A stretch of 64,000 nucleotides of DNA from Planctomycetota bacterium. Its GTDB lineage: Bacteria; Planctomycetota; UBA8108; UBA1146. The DNA lies in contig JADHSM010000005.1 of assembly GCA_016776905.1 (NCBI GenBank), positions 62,001-126,000 on the forward strand, read 5' to 3'. A program made the translations under genes and the position numbers. Below the pieces are notes generated by a model, which saw only the letters and a program-made list of their open reading frames with translations, was not told the origin of the DNA and made no database searches. Shown piece after piece: positions 35,152-44,641 of this stretch. Position 1 is the first letter of the stretch; each line of letters opens with the position of its first letter.

Positions 35152-37989
35152 CTAAAAATCCACTGAATAACTCAAGCTACAACCAATGCCTTTTCGATAC
35201 TTTTCAGCAATCGCATCATTGACCTGAAATTTGTAGTCTTCGTCGAGAATATTCGTGAGTTTCAATTTGAGCTTTCCGGTCTCAAATCTTTTTGAAATTA
35301 TCCAATCGAGATCCAATCGAGGTTGCTCATATTCGTCAGGCAATCCGTTTGCCCCCACACTTGAGATACGCTCACCAAATGTATTGAACTGCAAACTCGA
35401 CTCCAGACCCAAATCTGGACTATCCCAGTAAATCCCCAAATTGGCCACATACTCAGGTTGACCTTGCAGAGGTCTCTTCAAATTTGTTTGAGCCAGCAAA
35501 GGCGTAACTATCGCTGTTACTTCACTATCAATGTAGGCCAGGTTCAAGCTGAGCAGGAATCCTTCAAACACTGGATTCAACCTGGAAAGATCTGTTCGAG
35601 CTTCCATTTCAATGCCGAAGAGGTTTCCGTCTTTGGCATTGAGAAAGCTCTTGATCAAGGCCGATGCGGCCTGCAGTTGCACCTGTTCGATGGGCTTATC
35701 CAAACGCTTGTAAAACAATCCCATCGAAAAAATCTCATCGGGAGTGGGATATGTTTCATAGCGAACGTCAAAGTTTTGTAGTGTTGCGGTCTCCAAATCA
35801 GGATTTCCCTGAACCGAAAAACTTCCAAGTGTGTCCGTGTACTGGGCCTCTGAGAGCTCCCTTAATTGGGGACGACTTACTGTCTGGCTGAGACCGACTC
35901 TCAGTTGTCGATTTTCTTCTACTTCATAAGTCAGGTTGATTGCCGGTAGTGGGTCGGTCGTTTTATTAACCGCTTCGATCTGACCATTTCCGAACAATTC
36001 AAATGTGCGCACCTCTTGGTTCGAGACTTCCATTCGCAGGCCACCCTGCACCCTGAACTGTTCGGAAAGCAGAAATGAAGTCGCGGCAAAACCTGAATAC
36101 AGTTGCTGCTGAGCATCGTAATTGTCAGTTGATCGAGTGAACTCTTCGAGAACAAATCCAGTCGGATGAATGTTTTCATCGATAAACAGAATCTCAGCAG
36201 GAAGTGAAAAATCGATGGGGACACCGTTAACATCGTTGATACCAGCACGCCTGTAACGGAAGAGCCTTGCTGTAAAGTTACGATCCCGAAAAGTCATCCC
36301 CAAACCGAATTTCAGATACTGGGATGGAAGCAATGCCAGAGGATCTGCATTGGGGTCTTTCATGGCGAATGGACTAAAGGGAATCGAGATTTGGGCCGTT
36401 GTATCAATCACATTTTCATCCAGAAAGTAGAAATCTCTACTTCCGCTGAATGATTTGTCATACCAGCGATACTTTTCAATGATGGTATCCGGTACTCCAT
36501 CTGAATCAGTATCCACCTGCAATGCTGACAACTCATACTTGTTGGAGCGCGTATCAGGCTCATCCCTTTCCGTATAGGAAAAAGAAGTTTTCCAGGTCAG
36601 TAATGAATCTCCCACAAGCAAATGCTCACCGGTTAACTGAGAGTTAAAGATGGCTCTCTCAATGTAACGGAACTGTGTGAATCGAACAGGTTCGCCATTA
36701 TCAACATTGACGCCTTCTGTGAGATTGACCGAATCTGAGGTGCTCCTGGACATAATATTGCGGAAAGAGATTTTCTGAGCCGGAGAATGCTCGTAGGTCA
36801 TACTGAAGATACCCGTGAGATCGACGCCAAAAGAGCTGGAGTCGATGGTGTAGTCATTGAAAAGAACAAGATCTTCTCCAGCGACACCAAAATCGACTTT
36901 CCTTCGATCTTCAATGTTCTGATATGAATTTGAATATGAAAGCGATCCGACATATCCAAATCTCGACAAACCGTCTAATTCCACTTTATCGCCGAAGGCA
37001 AAATCAAACCCGGACCCCGGCATTGCCGTTGATTCCATGAGTGCCCAGTTGTTGTTGAAACTTCTTCCGACCGCCTGTACTCCAGCAGCCCCCAAATTTC
37101 CGATAGCAATTCTTACCGAAGGAAATCCATCGGGAAGCCCGCGAGTCCCATCATCAAATCCCAGAAAGTCGTAATTTCCTCCCTTGTAAGTATTAAAATT
37201 TTCAAAGGTAGTCTGGGAATTATAAGAAGTTCCAATTGCTATTTTTGTGAATGCACTTTCCGGAACACCCACCGTAGTGATTCGAATAGATCCACCCGCA
37301 AACTCTCCCGGTAATTCCGGCGAGTAAGACTTTGAGACCACTACAGATTCGATAATGCTTGAAGGAAAAAGATCGAGAGGAACTACTTTTTTTGACGGCT
37401 CTGGAGAAGGAATACTGGTCCCATCCAAAAGTGTCTGACTGTATCGACCACCCAAACCTCTTACGTACGCGAACTTTCCTCCCACAATAGTGACCGCTGG
37501 TAATCGACTGACGACTTCACCCGCATCAGAGGAACCGCTCTTCGATATCTCTTCTGCACCAACTCGATCACTCACTTCTGTAGCGAATCGCCTTTCCAGC
37601 AATTGCTTTCTGGCACTCGCCTCGAGAAGTCGTCCTCGAACTTCGATGGTGCTGGCATCCGAATCCTCTGGGAGAATCACGGGAAGATTAATTGAATCTC
37701 CTGTTGTAACGGTGACTGGAACCCGCTGTGTCAAAAAGCCAGGAGCTGAAACCTCAACGATTAACTCACCGGCCTTGACCGTAGCTGAAAAGGACCCGTC
37801 AAGACTCGTTGCAAGGCTGATGTCAGCCTGTCCCGGTGATTCTATTATTATAGCTGCGGCGCCGATGGGGGAGTTGTCTGAGGCTCTCGTAACCACTCCC
37901 GAGAGCAGTCCAGAAGATTCTTGCCCGATCAGGTCTGTCATGAAGACAGGAAACAGGAGAGGGATCAGAATTGTCAGCTTCAAATTCAT
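35152..37989 (-). CDS. TonB-dependent outer-membrane receptor
   Basis: A 945-residue outer-membrane transporter. Signal peptide, then a carboxypeptidase-regulatory-like beta-sandwich (SGLLSGVVTRASDNSPIGAAAI...SLDGSFSATVKAGELIVEV), a plug domain (VVSRLPAVTIVGGKFAYVRGLGGRYSQTLLDG, SSIIESVVVSKSYSPELPGEFAGGSI), then a long beta-barrel ending with the outer-membrane motif SLSYSVDF with terminal Phe. It heads an operon with its own energising genes, so it can be powered independently. The substrate is unknown; no riboswitch for B12 or thiamine was found upstream. The gene diverges from a beta-helix protein that often pairs with such receptors. Confidence 0.93.
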   Translation of the reverse strand: MNLKLTILIPLLFPVFMTDLIGQESSGLLSGVVTRASDNSPIGAAAIIIESPGQADISLATSLDGSFSATVKAGELIVEVSAPGFLTQRVPVTVTTGDSINLPVILPEDSDASTIEVRGRLLEASARKQLLERRFATEVSDRVGAEEISKSGSSDAGEVVSRLPAVTIVGGKFAYVRGLGGRYSQTLLDGTSIPSPEPSKKVVPLDLFPSSIIESVVVSKSYSPELPGEFAGGSIRITTVGVPESAFTKIAIGTSYNSQTTFENFNTYKGGNYDFLGFDDGTRGLPDGFPSVRIAIGNLGAAGVQAVGRSFNNNWALMESTAMPGSGFDFAFGDKVELDGLSRFGYVGSLSYSNSYQNIEDRRKVDFGVAGEDLVLFNDYTIDSSSFGVDLTGIFSMTYEHSPAQKISFRNIMSRSTSDSVNLTEGVNVDNGEPVRFTQFRYIERAIFNSQLTGEHLLVGDSLLTWKTSFSYTERDEPDTRSNKYELSALQVDTDSDGVPDTIIEKYRWYDKSFSGSRDFYFLDENVIDTTAQISIPFSPFAMKDPNADPLALLPSQYLKFGLGMTFRDRNFTARLFRYRRAGINDVNGVPIDFSLPAEILFIDENIHPTGFVLEEFTRSTDNYDAQQQLYSGFAATSFLLSEQFRVQGGLRMEVSNQEVRTFELFGNGQIEAVNKTTDPLPAINLTYEVEENRQLRVGLSQTVSRPQLRELSEAQYTDTLGSFSVQGNPDLETATLQNFDVRYETYPTPDEIFSMGLFYKRLDKPIEQVQLQAASALIKSFLNAKDGNLFGIEMEARTDLSRLNPVFEGFLLSLNLAYIDSEVTAIVTPLLAQTNLKRPLQGQPEYVANLGIYWDSPDLGLESSLQFNTFGERISSVGANGLPDEYEQPRLDLDWIISKRFETGKLKLKLTNILDEDYKFQVNDAIAEKYRKGIGCSLSYSVDF

Positions 37990-38438
37990 GATTCACCACT
38001 TGCTCAAAATCGCTGATTGACGATTTGATTGAACGATTGACTCCGGCTCGTTTCCCTCTTGTAAGCGTCTCTCTACACCCCTGTAGAGAAAGAAGGAAAT
38101 CCCGCAAGCGGGCCTTTGTGTCAAGAAGTTGGACTTCTTTATAAAAACACGAATGCAGACACGGGGAAGTTAACCAAGCCACATTAAGAAAAGATAAAGA
38201 CCACAACAGGAACCCGAAAACCGAGAGCCCAAATCTTCTACAAATTATCTTTCCGTCTTCACTATTGCTTCACTGAAGTGGTGCACACTTTGGTCATGAA
38301 GGTCAGGGAAAAGTCATTTTCAGCCTTCAACTTTTGGTATTCGAGATGTGAGCACAGGTAGTGCACACAACAGGGTTCCTGGATTTTGCTGACGTAGATC
38401 AACAGTCAGCAGTTTTGAAAGTTATAGAGGAGATGATC
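37990..38438. promoter_or_regulatory. Divergent control region with hairpins and GTGCACAC repeats
   Basis: About 450 bases between the receptor and the beta-helix gene. On the receptor side there are three hairpin stems: TCTCTAC/GTAGAGA, CCCGC/GCGGG and AAGAAGT/ACTTCTT. On the other side an 11-base element occurs twice 80 bases apart, GTGGTGCACAC and GTAGTGCACAC. A TTGACA on the minus strand lacks a good -10. I infer joint regulation, but cannot name the factor. Confidence 0.4.
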
Positions 38439-39971
38439 ATGTTCCGTAAAATCAGTTTTGTGGTTGTTATGCTTAGTTGCATTCAGTTTGGAGACTTTGC
38501 AAATGCACAGTCCTCCCAGTTCATGCGTGGAGATCACAACCAGGATCGCGCCGTCAACATTGGTGACGCCGTTGGTATTCTTGGCTTCCTTTTCTCCAGT
38601 GGTGCATCCCCCATTTGTGAGGACGCCAGTGATATCAACGACGACGGCTCCATCAACATTGGTGACGCTGTCAGCCTTTTGGGATTCCTTTTCTCAGGTG
38701 GAGTTGCTCCCGCCGAGCCTTTCCTGACTTGGGAAGCAGACCCTACCTCGGACGCCCTTGGTTGCAAGACTGTGTCCACCATCGGTGGAGACATCACCGC
38801 TGACATTGTCTTGACCAATGACACGACCTGGCTTCTTCAGCCGACCTTCATCAAAGACGGTGTGACCATGACCATTCAGGCCGGAACCACCATCGTGGGT
38901 GACAACGCCACTCAGGGATTCCTTGCCGTCGAGCGCGGTGGCGTCCTGAATGCTATCGGTACTGAAAATGCACCGATCGTCTTCACCTCCGGAAGTGACC
39001 GTGGAACCCGTTCTGCAGGTGACTGGGGTGGTATCATTGTTATCGGTAATGGCGCCAACAACATTCCGGGTGGAACCTCCCTCGTTGAAGGTCTTCAGAA
39101 CACCACCTACGGAAGTGCAAACCCGGTTGCTGACGAGAACAGTGGAACCATGTCTTACGTTCGCTGCGAGTTTGGTGGAACCGAGATCTCCCCGAACAAC
39201 GAGATCAACTCCATCACCCTTGCTTCCTGTGGTTCTGGAACCAACTACGACCACGTGATGTGCAAGTCCAACCTCGACGACGGTTTCGAGTGGTTCGGTG
39301 GCGGTGCCAACCTTGAGTTCGGTATCTGCTACGGTGTGGACGACGACGACTTCGACGGATCCTTCGGCTGGAACGGTAACGTCCAGAACATCGTCGGAAT
39401 CAAGAATAACTTCGTTGATGGTGCCAACGACCGTGGCTTCGAGTTCGATGGTTCCGAGCTGAACTTCACCGACACCCCCTTCACCAACGCCACCATCAAC
39501 AACTTCACCGTGATCGGTGAGGACACCCAGGGTGCTCAGGGTGCAGACGCTGGTGCCGTGATCCGTCGTGGTTGCCAGGGAACCTGGACCAACGGAATCG
39601 TTGAGGGCTGGGCTGACGCAGGCTGGGACATCGACGATGCCGCCACCACCACCAACGGTGTGGTTACCTGCGACGGAATCACCTTCGCCAACAACAACGA
39701 AGACTTCGAGACCGGTGACGACGAGTCCGAGGCCTCTGGTTACGCGTACACCACCGGTGAACTTCTTCAGACTACTTTCACCAACAACCAGTTCGCAGGT
39801 GCCACCAGCGTTCTTCTGAGCCTGGATCCGTCCAGCGACGACTTCTGCCGCCCGGACCTCAGTGTGGTCAGCGGTGGAATCAACGGCACTGCATACCGCG
39901 GTGGTGTTGACCCGAATGCAGGATCCGCCAACTGGCTTCGCTCCATGTGGGTTTCCTGGGACGACAACTAG
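38439..39971 (+). CDS. Secreted beta-helix surface protein with N-terminal dockerin pair, probably highly expressed
   Basis: A 510-residue exported protein. The ATG has GAGGAG six bases ahead and opens signal peptide MFRKISFVVVMLSCIQFGDFANAQ. Two dockerin-like repeats follow directly (GDHNQDRAVNIGDAVGILGF, SDINDDGSINIGDAVSLLGF), then a right-handed beta-helix part: DGVTMTIQAGTTIVGD, APIVFTSGSDRGTRSAGDWGGIIVIGNG, SYVRCEFGGTE, DDGFEWFGGGAN, DDDDFDGSFGWNGNVQ. This pattern marks proteins often wrongly called 'multidrug transporter' that sit next to TonB-dependent receptors; they may deliver ligand. Codons are strongly biased to C in the third position, unlike neighbours, suggesting very high expression. 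A terminator follows. Confidence 0.87.
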   Translation: MFRKISFVVVMLSCIQFGDFANAQSSQFMRGDHNQDRAVNIGDAVGILGFLFSSGASPICEDASDINDDGSINIGDAVSLLGFLFSGGVAPAEPFLTWEADPTSDALGCKTVSTIGGDITADIVLTNDTTWLLQPTFIKDGVTMTIQAGTTIVGDNATQGFLAVERGGVLNAIGTENAPIVFTSGSDRGTRSAGDWGGIIVIGNGANNIPGGTSLVEGLQNTTYGSANPVADENSGTMSYVRCEFGGTEISPNNEINSITLASCGSGTNYDHVMCKSNLDDGFEWFGGGANLEFGICYGVDDDDFDGSFGWNGNVQNIVGIKNNFVDGANDRGFEFDGSELNFTDTPFTNATINNFTVIGEDTQGAQGADAGAVIRRGCQGTWTNGIVEGWADAGWDIDDAATTTNGVVTCDGITFANNNEDFETGDDESEASGYAYTTGELLQTTFTNNQFAGATSVLLSLDPSSDDFCRPDLSVVSGGINGTAYRGGVDPNAGSANWLRSMWVSWDDN

Positions 39972-40011
39972 GTTCTTCTCGGGCCTGCCGATTGTGGCCT
40001 GACTTGAGCTT

Positions 40012-40049
40012 AGCCCCCGATCTCATAAGAGATCGGGGGCTATATTTTT
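40012..40049 (+). terminator. Rho-independent terminator after the beta-helix gene
   Basis: A perfect 13-base stem AGCCCCCGATCTC/GAGATCGGGGGCT with an ATAA loop, followed by ATATTTTTG. It is a strong terminator, fitting a highly expressed single-gene transcript. Confidence 0.93.
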
Positions 40050-40151
40050 GTCACCCACCCTAAAGAATCCTTGAAAATCCTGAGCCTCAAGTCTTGTTTC
40101 TCGATTATTCTAGAATTATGGCGTTAGCGACGGATTTCAACTGGAGGCTCT

Positions 40152-43100
40152 ATGCTGTCGACCCGACTTTTTTATTCTTCTGCAATCAGTCTTCTTTTAG
40201 CTCTCATTGTCATTCCCGGATGCACCAGCGGCAAAGATGGCTCGGATCCTGCTGCTAAATCTCCCGATCTGAGAGCCCTTCATCTTGAAGGACACGCACT
40301 CATCAGCCAACACCGCTTTACCGATGCAGAGAAAGTACTCAACTCGCTGGTCAGTAAAGCTCCCAATAGTTTCGTCCCACTCTTCAACCTCGGGGTCTGC
40401 CAACTGAATCAGGCGGAAAAGGGAGTCGACAAGGCCATCGTCAACTTTGAGAAAGCCCGCAAGATTCAGCCTTCTCATCCCGGCGTCCCTTATAACCTCG
40501 GCATCATTCACCGTTTCAAAGGCGAAGAAGCAGCAGCACTCGCTGAATTCAAGACTGCTCTCGAACTCGCCCCCCGGGATTCGGACTGTCATTACCAGGT
40601 CGCCATCGGCCTGCTGAGAACCGGCCAACAGGAACTGGCTCTGCCCCATTTCGAAATGGCGGTACAGCTGGACCCAACCATTCGCGGAGCGTGGAACAAC
40701 CTGCAGTTGATGTGGCGTCGATCCGGCCGCATTGAAGAAGCCAACAAAGCCCTCGCCACCTTCAAGGCACTGGAAAAAAGTGGTCAGGGCAGGGCCCACA
40801 GCACAAAGTACACGGAACAGGGAAAGATCTCGGAAGCGATCCGGGATTGGGCTGAGCCGGAACTGTCCAGGGCCTCTGCCACCCCAAAACCCGGCAGTGA
40901 GTTCAGTGAAGAACCGATCGACCAGGCTGACTCCGGAGATCCGAATGCTCCCATGGCCCTCGTCGACTCCGACCTCGATTGCATCCCGAGCCTGTGGATC
41001 GCCGGCAAACAGGGCAGAAGTATTGGTCTCAGTGAGACCACCCACACGGTGACTCCCCTCAGTGCCCTTGATAACGCTCGCACCTTCTGCGTTGGCGACG
41101 TCGATGAGGACGGTCTGATCGATCTGGTGGTCGCACAAAAAGACCGGGTCGTCATCTTCAAGGGAGATGGCACTGAAACTCCATCCTTCACCCAAGAGAT
41201 CAGTGAATTCCCCGGGGAGTTCACCTCGGTGCTTCTCGCTGACATCGATATGGAATCGGATCTCGACCTGCTGCTGATCGATGCAGAGGGAGGACTGTCT
41301 CTGGCCCTGAATGAAGGCAAGAGTTTCCGTCCCATCATCGAATCCCCTGCATTGCCAGCGATCACTGGTGTCCGGGAAATTGTCGCGGTCAGGGATCTGG
41401 ATGAAGATCGGGATGTCGACCTGCTGCTGCTGACCGATCAGGGATTGACCTGGATCGCCGGAGCCCCCGAATGGCAGTTCGAACTGGCTCCGGAAGAGCG
41501 CCCCCTCTTCAACTCCGACGCAGACGTAAACCTGCAAACCCGGAACATGATGAGTCCACGCCTTGCTGATCTGGACGGAGACCTGAAAGAGGATCTTCTC
41601 TTTGTTCGGCGCGGGACCCTTCCCGCGGATGAACCCCGGGGAGTCATCGGTTTTCTGCGCAAGCACGGAAATTATCGCTCGGAAGCAGGTGTGCCTCTCT
41701 TCATCCGCCCCACCTCAGCGGAGGGCAACTTTCGGGGACCGATTGACTACTTGAACCCTCACCCCTGTGATCTGGATCACGACGGCTGGCTCGATCCGGT
41801 CGGAACCTTCGATTTGGGGGGAGCCTTCTCTGCCGGCACGAGTCTCGAACGGGATTCAGCACAGGACATCTTTGTGACACGCATCCCATCAGAAGTGCCC
41901 GGATCGATTCTGGTCAGCGGGGATGTGGATGGAGATGGCGACCTCGATCTGATCACCCTGTCGAAACAGGGAAGCATCGGTACCGATGGCAGACTCGATC
42001 GCAACCAGCCCCATGAGTTCAGGCTTCGACTTCAGCGAAATCTGTTTGCCCAAAATCATCCTGGTCACCACACCTTCCGAGCCCATCTGGGTGGCCGCAG
42101 GGATGGCGATGACCGCCGCACCAACCTGTTGGGTTTTGGCACCCGCGTTGAACTTCGCAGTGGAGATTTGGCAACGGTCCGTTATCAGGAAGGGAGTCAT
42201 GGGCAGAATGCTCGCGGCTTCCAGCCGCTGGTTATCGCCATCGGAGAGCGAACCGTCATCGACAGCGTCACTCTCGATTGGCCTGACGGGGTTCTCCAGT
42301 CGGAGCTGGGTGTGGCCATCGATCAGTGCCAGGAGATCGAAGAGATTCAGCGGAAGGCTTCTTCCTGCCCCATCCTCTTCACCTTTGCCGATGGTCGCTG
42401 GAACTTCATCACAGATTTCATGGGTGGAGGCGGTCTTGGATTCTGGATCGGCCCTGGTGAGTTCGCCCCTTCCGAACCTACTGAAGTTGTCCGAGTCGCC
42501 CCAGAAAAGCTCAAGCCCATCGATGGAGTCGTTCGACTGAGCATCATGGAGCCGATGCAAGAGATCTGCTACACCGATCGTCTGTCCTTGATGGCCGTCG
42601 ACCATCCGCCAGCGAGCGATTGCTACCCTGAAGAGTATTTCCCCGTCAAAGGGGCTCCCCCCTCAGGCGACCCCGTGGTCGTCGATCATACAAAAATGTT
42701 GTTTCCTTCACGGGTCATCGACCTCGATGGAGAACAGGACTCGACCCTGCTCTTGAAGAAGGATCGAAAGTACATCGGGCCGCGAGCGCTCGTCCCTGAA
42801 TGGGTCGGCTACTGTGCCCCCCAATCGTGGACTTTTGAATTTGACGCAGCACCCATTTCAAAAAATGGTCGAATCGCACTGTTCCTCGACGGCTGGGTCG
42901 AATACCCATACTCACGGGTTAACTTTGCCGCATGGCAGGGAGATCAACGTCTCTCCGCTCCGACCATCTCTTGGCGTAAAAATTCTGAATCAGAGTGGCA
43001 ACTGCTGGGTGAAGAGTTCGGCTACCCAGCAGGGATGCCGAAAACGATGGTGCTCGACGTGACTGCAGCGATCGCCTCTGGAGCGCGCCATTTCAAATTT

Positions 43101-43616
43101 GAATCCAATCTGGAGCTTTATTGGGATCAGGTCTTCCTCGCCCCAGTGAACGATCCAGTGGTAACGACAGAGCTCACCTTGAAGTCTGCGATCCTGAGAG
43201 AGGGTGGGTATCCGCGGGAGTACAGCAACGACGGACTTAAGCCCAACACGTACCATTACGAAGAACGGCAATCGACTCTCGACTATCGGTCCATGGAACG
43301 AGGAAAAGTCACTCGCCTCGGAAGAGTCGACGAGTTGATCCTTGAAGCGGATGATCGTTTTGTGATTCTCGGAGGAGGCGATGAGCTACTCGTAGAGTAC
43401 GACGCGTCAAATCTGCCAACACTGAAGCCCGGCTGGAAGCGAACTTGGCTCCTCGACACTTTCGGCTGGTGTAAGGATTTGGATCCTTTAACAGCTGAGC
43501 GAAAAGGGGTCGATCCATTGCCATTCATGAATATGAGTGGATATCCCCCGCAAGAAAGTGACCCTGCTCCAGATCGGCTCGATTACGAGAAGACCTGGAA
43601 CACTCGTTCAGACTAA
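40152..43616 (+). CDS. Lipoprotein with TPR, FG-GAP and ASPIC/UnbV domains
   Basis: A 1154-residue lipoprotein (leader LLLALIVIPGC). Residues about 40-220 hold TPR repeats (AIVNFEKARKIQPSHPGVPYNLGII, ALAEFKTALELAPRDSDCHYQVAIG), residues about 270-620 FG-GAP/VCBS repeats (GDVDEDGLIDLVVAQ, DLDGDLKEDLLFV, GDVDGDGDLDLITLS), then an ASPIC/UnbV domain (LLGFGTRVELRSGDLATVRYQEGSHGQNARG, VTLDWPDGVLQ). The last roughly 400 residues are of unknown type, with FEFDAAPISKNGRIALFLDGWVEYP. Such multi-domain proteins are common in planctomycetes and acidobacteria; function is unknown. GGAGGCTCT precedes the ATG. A 31-base stretch inside is identical to part of an unrelated gene near 60 kb. Confidence 0.87.
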   Translation: MLSTRLFYSSAISLLLALIVIPGCTSGKDGSDPAAKSPDLRALHLEGHALISQHRFTDAEKVLNSLVSKAPNSFVPLFNLGVCQLNQAEKGVDKAIVNFEKARKIQPSHPGVPYNLGIIHRFKGEEAAALAEFKTALELAPRDSDCHYQVAIGLLRTGQQELALPHFEMAVQLDPTIRGAWNNLQLMWRRSGRIEEANKALATFKALEKSGQGRAHSTKYTEQGKISEAIRDWAEPELSRASATPKPGSEFSEEPIDQADSGDPNAPMALVDSDLDCIPSLWIAGKQGRSIGLSETTHTVTPLSALDNARTFCVGDVDEDGLIDLVVAQKDRVVIFKGDGTETPSFTQEISEFPGEFTSVLLADIDMESDLDLLLIDAEGGLSLALNEGKSFRPIIESPALPAITGVREIVAVRDLDEDRDVDLLLLTDQGLTWIAGAPEWQFELAPEERPLFNSDADVNLQTRNMMSPRLADLDGDLKEDLLFVRRGTLPADEPRGVIGFLRKHGNYRSEAGVPLFIRPTSAEGNFRGPIDYLNPHPCDLDHDGWLDPVGTFDLGGAFSAGTSLERDSAQDIFVTRIPSEVPGSILVSGDVDGDGDLDLITLSKQGSIGTDGRLDRNQPHEFRLRLQRNLFAQNHPGHHTFRAHLGGRRDGDDRRTNLLGFGTRVELRSGDLATVRYQEGSHGQNARGFQPLVIAIGERTVIDSVTLDWPDGVLQSELGVAIDQCQEIEEIQRKASSCPILFTFADGRWNFITDFMGGGGLGFWIGPGEFAPSEPTEVVRVAPEKLKPIDGVVRLSIMEPMQEICYTDRLSLMAVDHPPASDCYPEEYFPVKGAPPSGDPVVVDHTKMLFPSRVIDLDGEQDSTLLLKKDRKYIGPRALVPEWVGYCAPQSWTFEFDAAPISKNGRIALFLDGWVEYPYSRVNFAAWQGDQRLSAPTISWRKNSESEWQLLGEEFGYPAGMPKTMVLDVTAAIASGARHFKFESNLELYWDQVFLAPVNDPVVTTELTLKSAILREGGYPREYSNDGLKPNTYHYEERQSTLDYRSMERGKVTRLGRVDELILEADDRFVILGGGDELLVEYDASNLPTLKPGWKRTWLLDTFGWCKDLDPLTAERKGVDPLPFMNMSGYPPQESDPAPDRLDYEKTWNTRSD
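41515..41545. repeat. 31-base exact repeat, copy 1
   Basis: The stretch beginning CCGACGCAGACGTAAACCTG is identical over 31 bases to one near 60,080, inside an unrelated gene. Here it encodes SDADVNLQTRN; there another frame is used. Weaker similarity continues for some bases after the exact match. Confidence 0.9.
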
Positions 43617-43782
43617 GACCATGCTCAGTCGTTGATCTCGCTTCTTTTACGAGCTGGCGAACATGTCACAGGACATAGCCCGAATGAATGGGCGGGCCCT
43701 GGGTGCTAAATACATGGAGTCCCACATACTAAAATCTCGGCGAAGACCTGCCCGCTGAGTGGCTTCAGCGAATGATTCCACA

Positions 43783-44640
43783 TCAAGGTGAAGCTGTACA
43801 TTCGCTGTCGAGGCATTCCAAATCCTGGGTGGGATCTTGTGAGCAATCTGGAAATGGCATGACTGGCTCAGGACCAAAACTGAAGAGGTAACTCAGTAAC
43901 TGAACCACATCGTTCAACTGGACTAAGCCATTGTCATCAATATCTCCAGCCGCCAAACAAGGCAGTTGATTCACTCCACGGGCGACAAACACACCGATAC
44001 GAATGGGATCAGAAAGATCGAGCACTCCATCGCCGTTGACATCTCCTCGAACAAATAGAGGACCTGAAGGGGGCGGTGGTGCATCTAGTACTGTGAGAAA
44101 TCCAGAAACGGGCTCAAGGAATCTGTCCTGCCCTCCCACACTTGCTATCAATAGGATGACGGGGTTCCCTAACTCTCCAGAAAAGTCTATGGGAATCTCT
44201 CCGGGCAAGGCTGCGATCTCGTAATCGATGATGGCAATTTCTGAACCCACACCGGCAGGGATTTCATCCAGAGGAACTGTCAAAGAATTCAAGCAGGTGA
44301 GAGTGACCCCATTTGCATTGGACGGAACTCCAACAGGAATCAAATCGACGATAAAGAAATCTGGTCCGTCTGCACCGGTCGCTGCTATCAGATCAAATCC
44401 GGGTTCTATCCCCAACGGATCCACAGATTCATCCCCATAAATCAGACCAAAAGAAAATCCTTCAACCGGTTCAGAGTGGTCTAGAAAGATGAAAGTCTGA
44501 CCCTGTTCGGTGTTTCCTGAAAAATGCTCAGAAGAACTCGCCCTGACAATAAAGGGGTCTCCTGAGGTTTGGGAATGCGCTACATCCGGTAACGCTAACA
44601 TGCAGACCAGTAACACTTTAGGTAATAAAGAGGCGTTCAC
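43783..44640 (-). CDS. Secreted protein with one cohesin-like domain and a dockerin pair
   Basis: A 285-residue exported protein with signal peptide MNASLLPKVLLVCMLALPDVAHS. One cohesin-like domain (about 25-185; EPVEGFSFGLIYGDES, GADGPDFFIVDLI, GVTLTCLNSL, LGNPVILLIASVGG) is followed by two dockerin-like repeats (GDVNGDGVLDLSDPIRIG, GDIDDNGLVQLNDVVQLL) and tail PFPDCSQDPTQDLECL. The start is GTG one base after the stop of the lamin-tail lipoprotein, with GAGGG in that gene's end acting as ribosome site. It is the partner of that lipoprotein and a paralogue of the protein near 27 kb, with one cohesin-like domain instead of two. Confidence 0.85.
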   Translation of the reverse strand: MNASLLPKVLLVCMLALPDVAHSQTSGDPFIVRASSSEHFSGNTEQGQTFIFLDHSEPVEGFSFGLIYGDESVDPLGIEPGFDLIAATGADGPDFFIVDLIPVGVPSNANGVTLTCLNSLTVPLDEIPAGVGSEIAIIDYEIAALPGEIPIDFSGELGNPVILLIASVGGQDRFLEPVSGFLTVLDAPPPPSGPLFVRGDVNGDGVLDLSDPIRIGVFVARGVNQLPCLAAGDIDDNGLVQLNDVVQLLSYLFSFGPEPVMPFPDCSQDPTQDLECLDSECTASP

Positions 44641-44641
44641 T

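Noticed and set aside
37990-38438. Cobalamin or other known riboswitch before the TonB receptor
   Set aside because: The hairpins do not carry the B12-box or thiamine/FMN consensus segments I could look for.
40197-41666. A 489-codon open frame antisense to the TPR/FG-GAP lipoprotein
   Set aside because: No signal, ribosome site or family; the plus-strand gene has clear TPR and FG-GAP repeats over the same bases.
40152-43616. Vanadium haloperoxidase or other enzyme from the UnbV part
   Set aside because: ASPIC/UnbV domains are found in many non-enzymatic surface proteins and no catalytic motif is visible.
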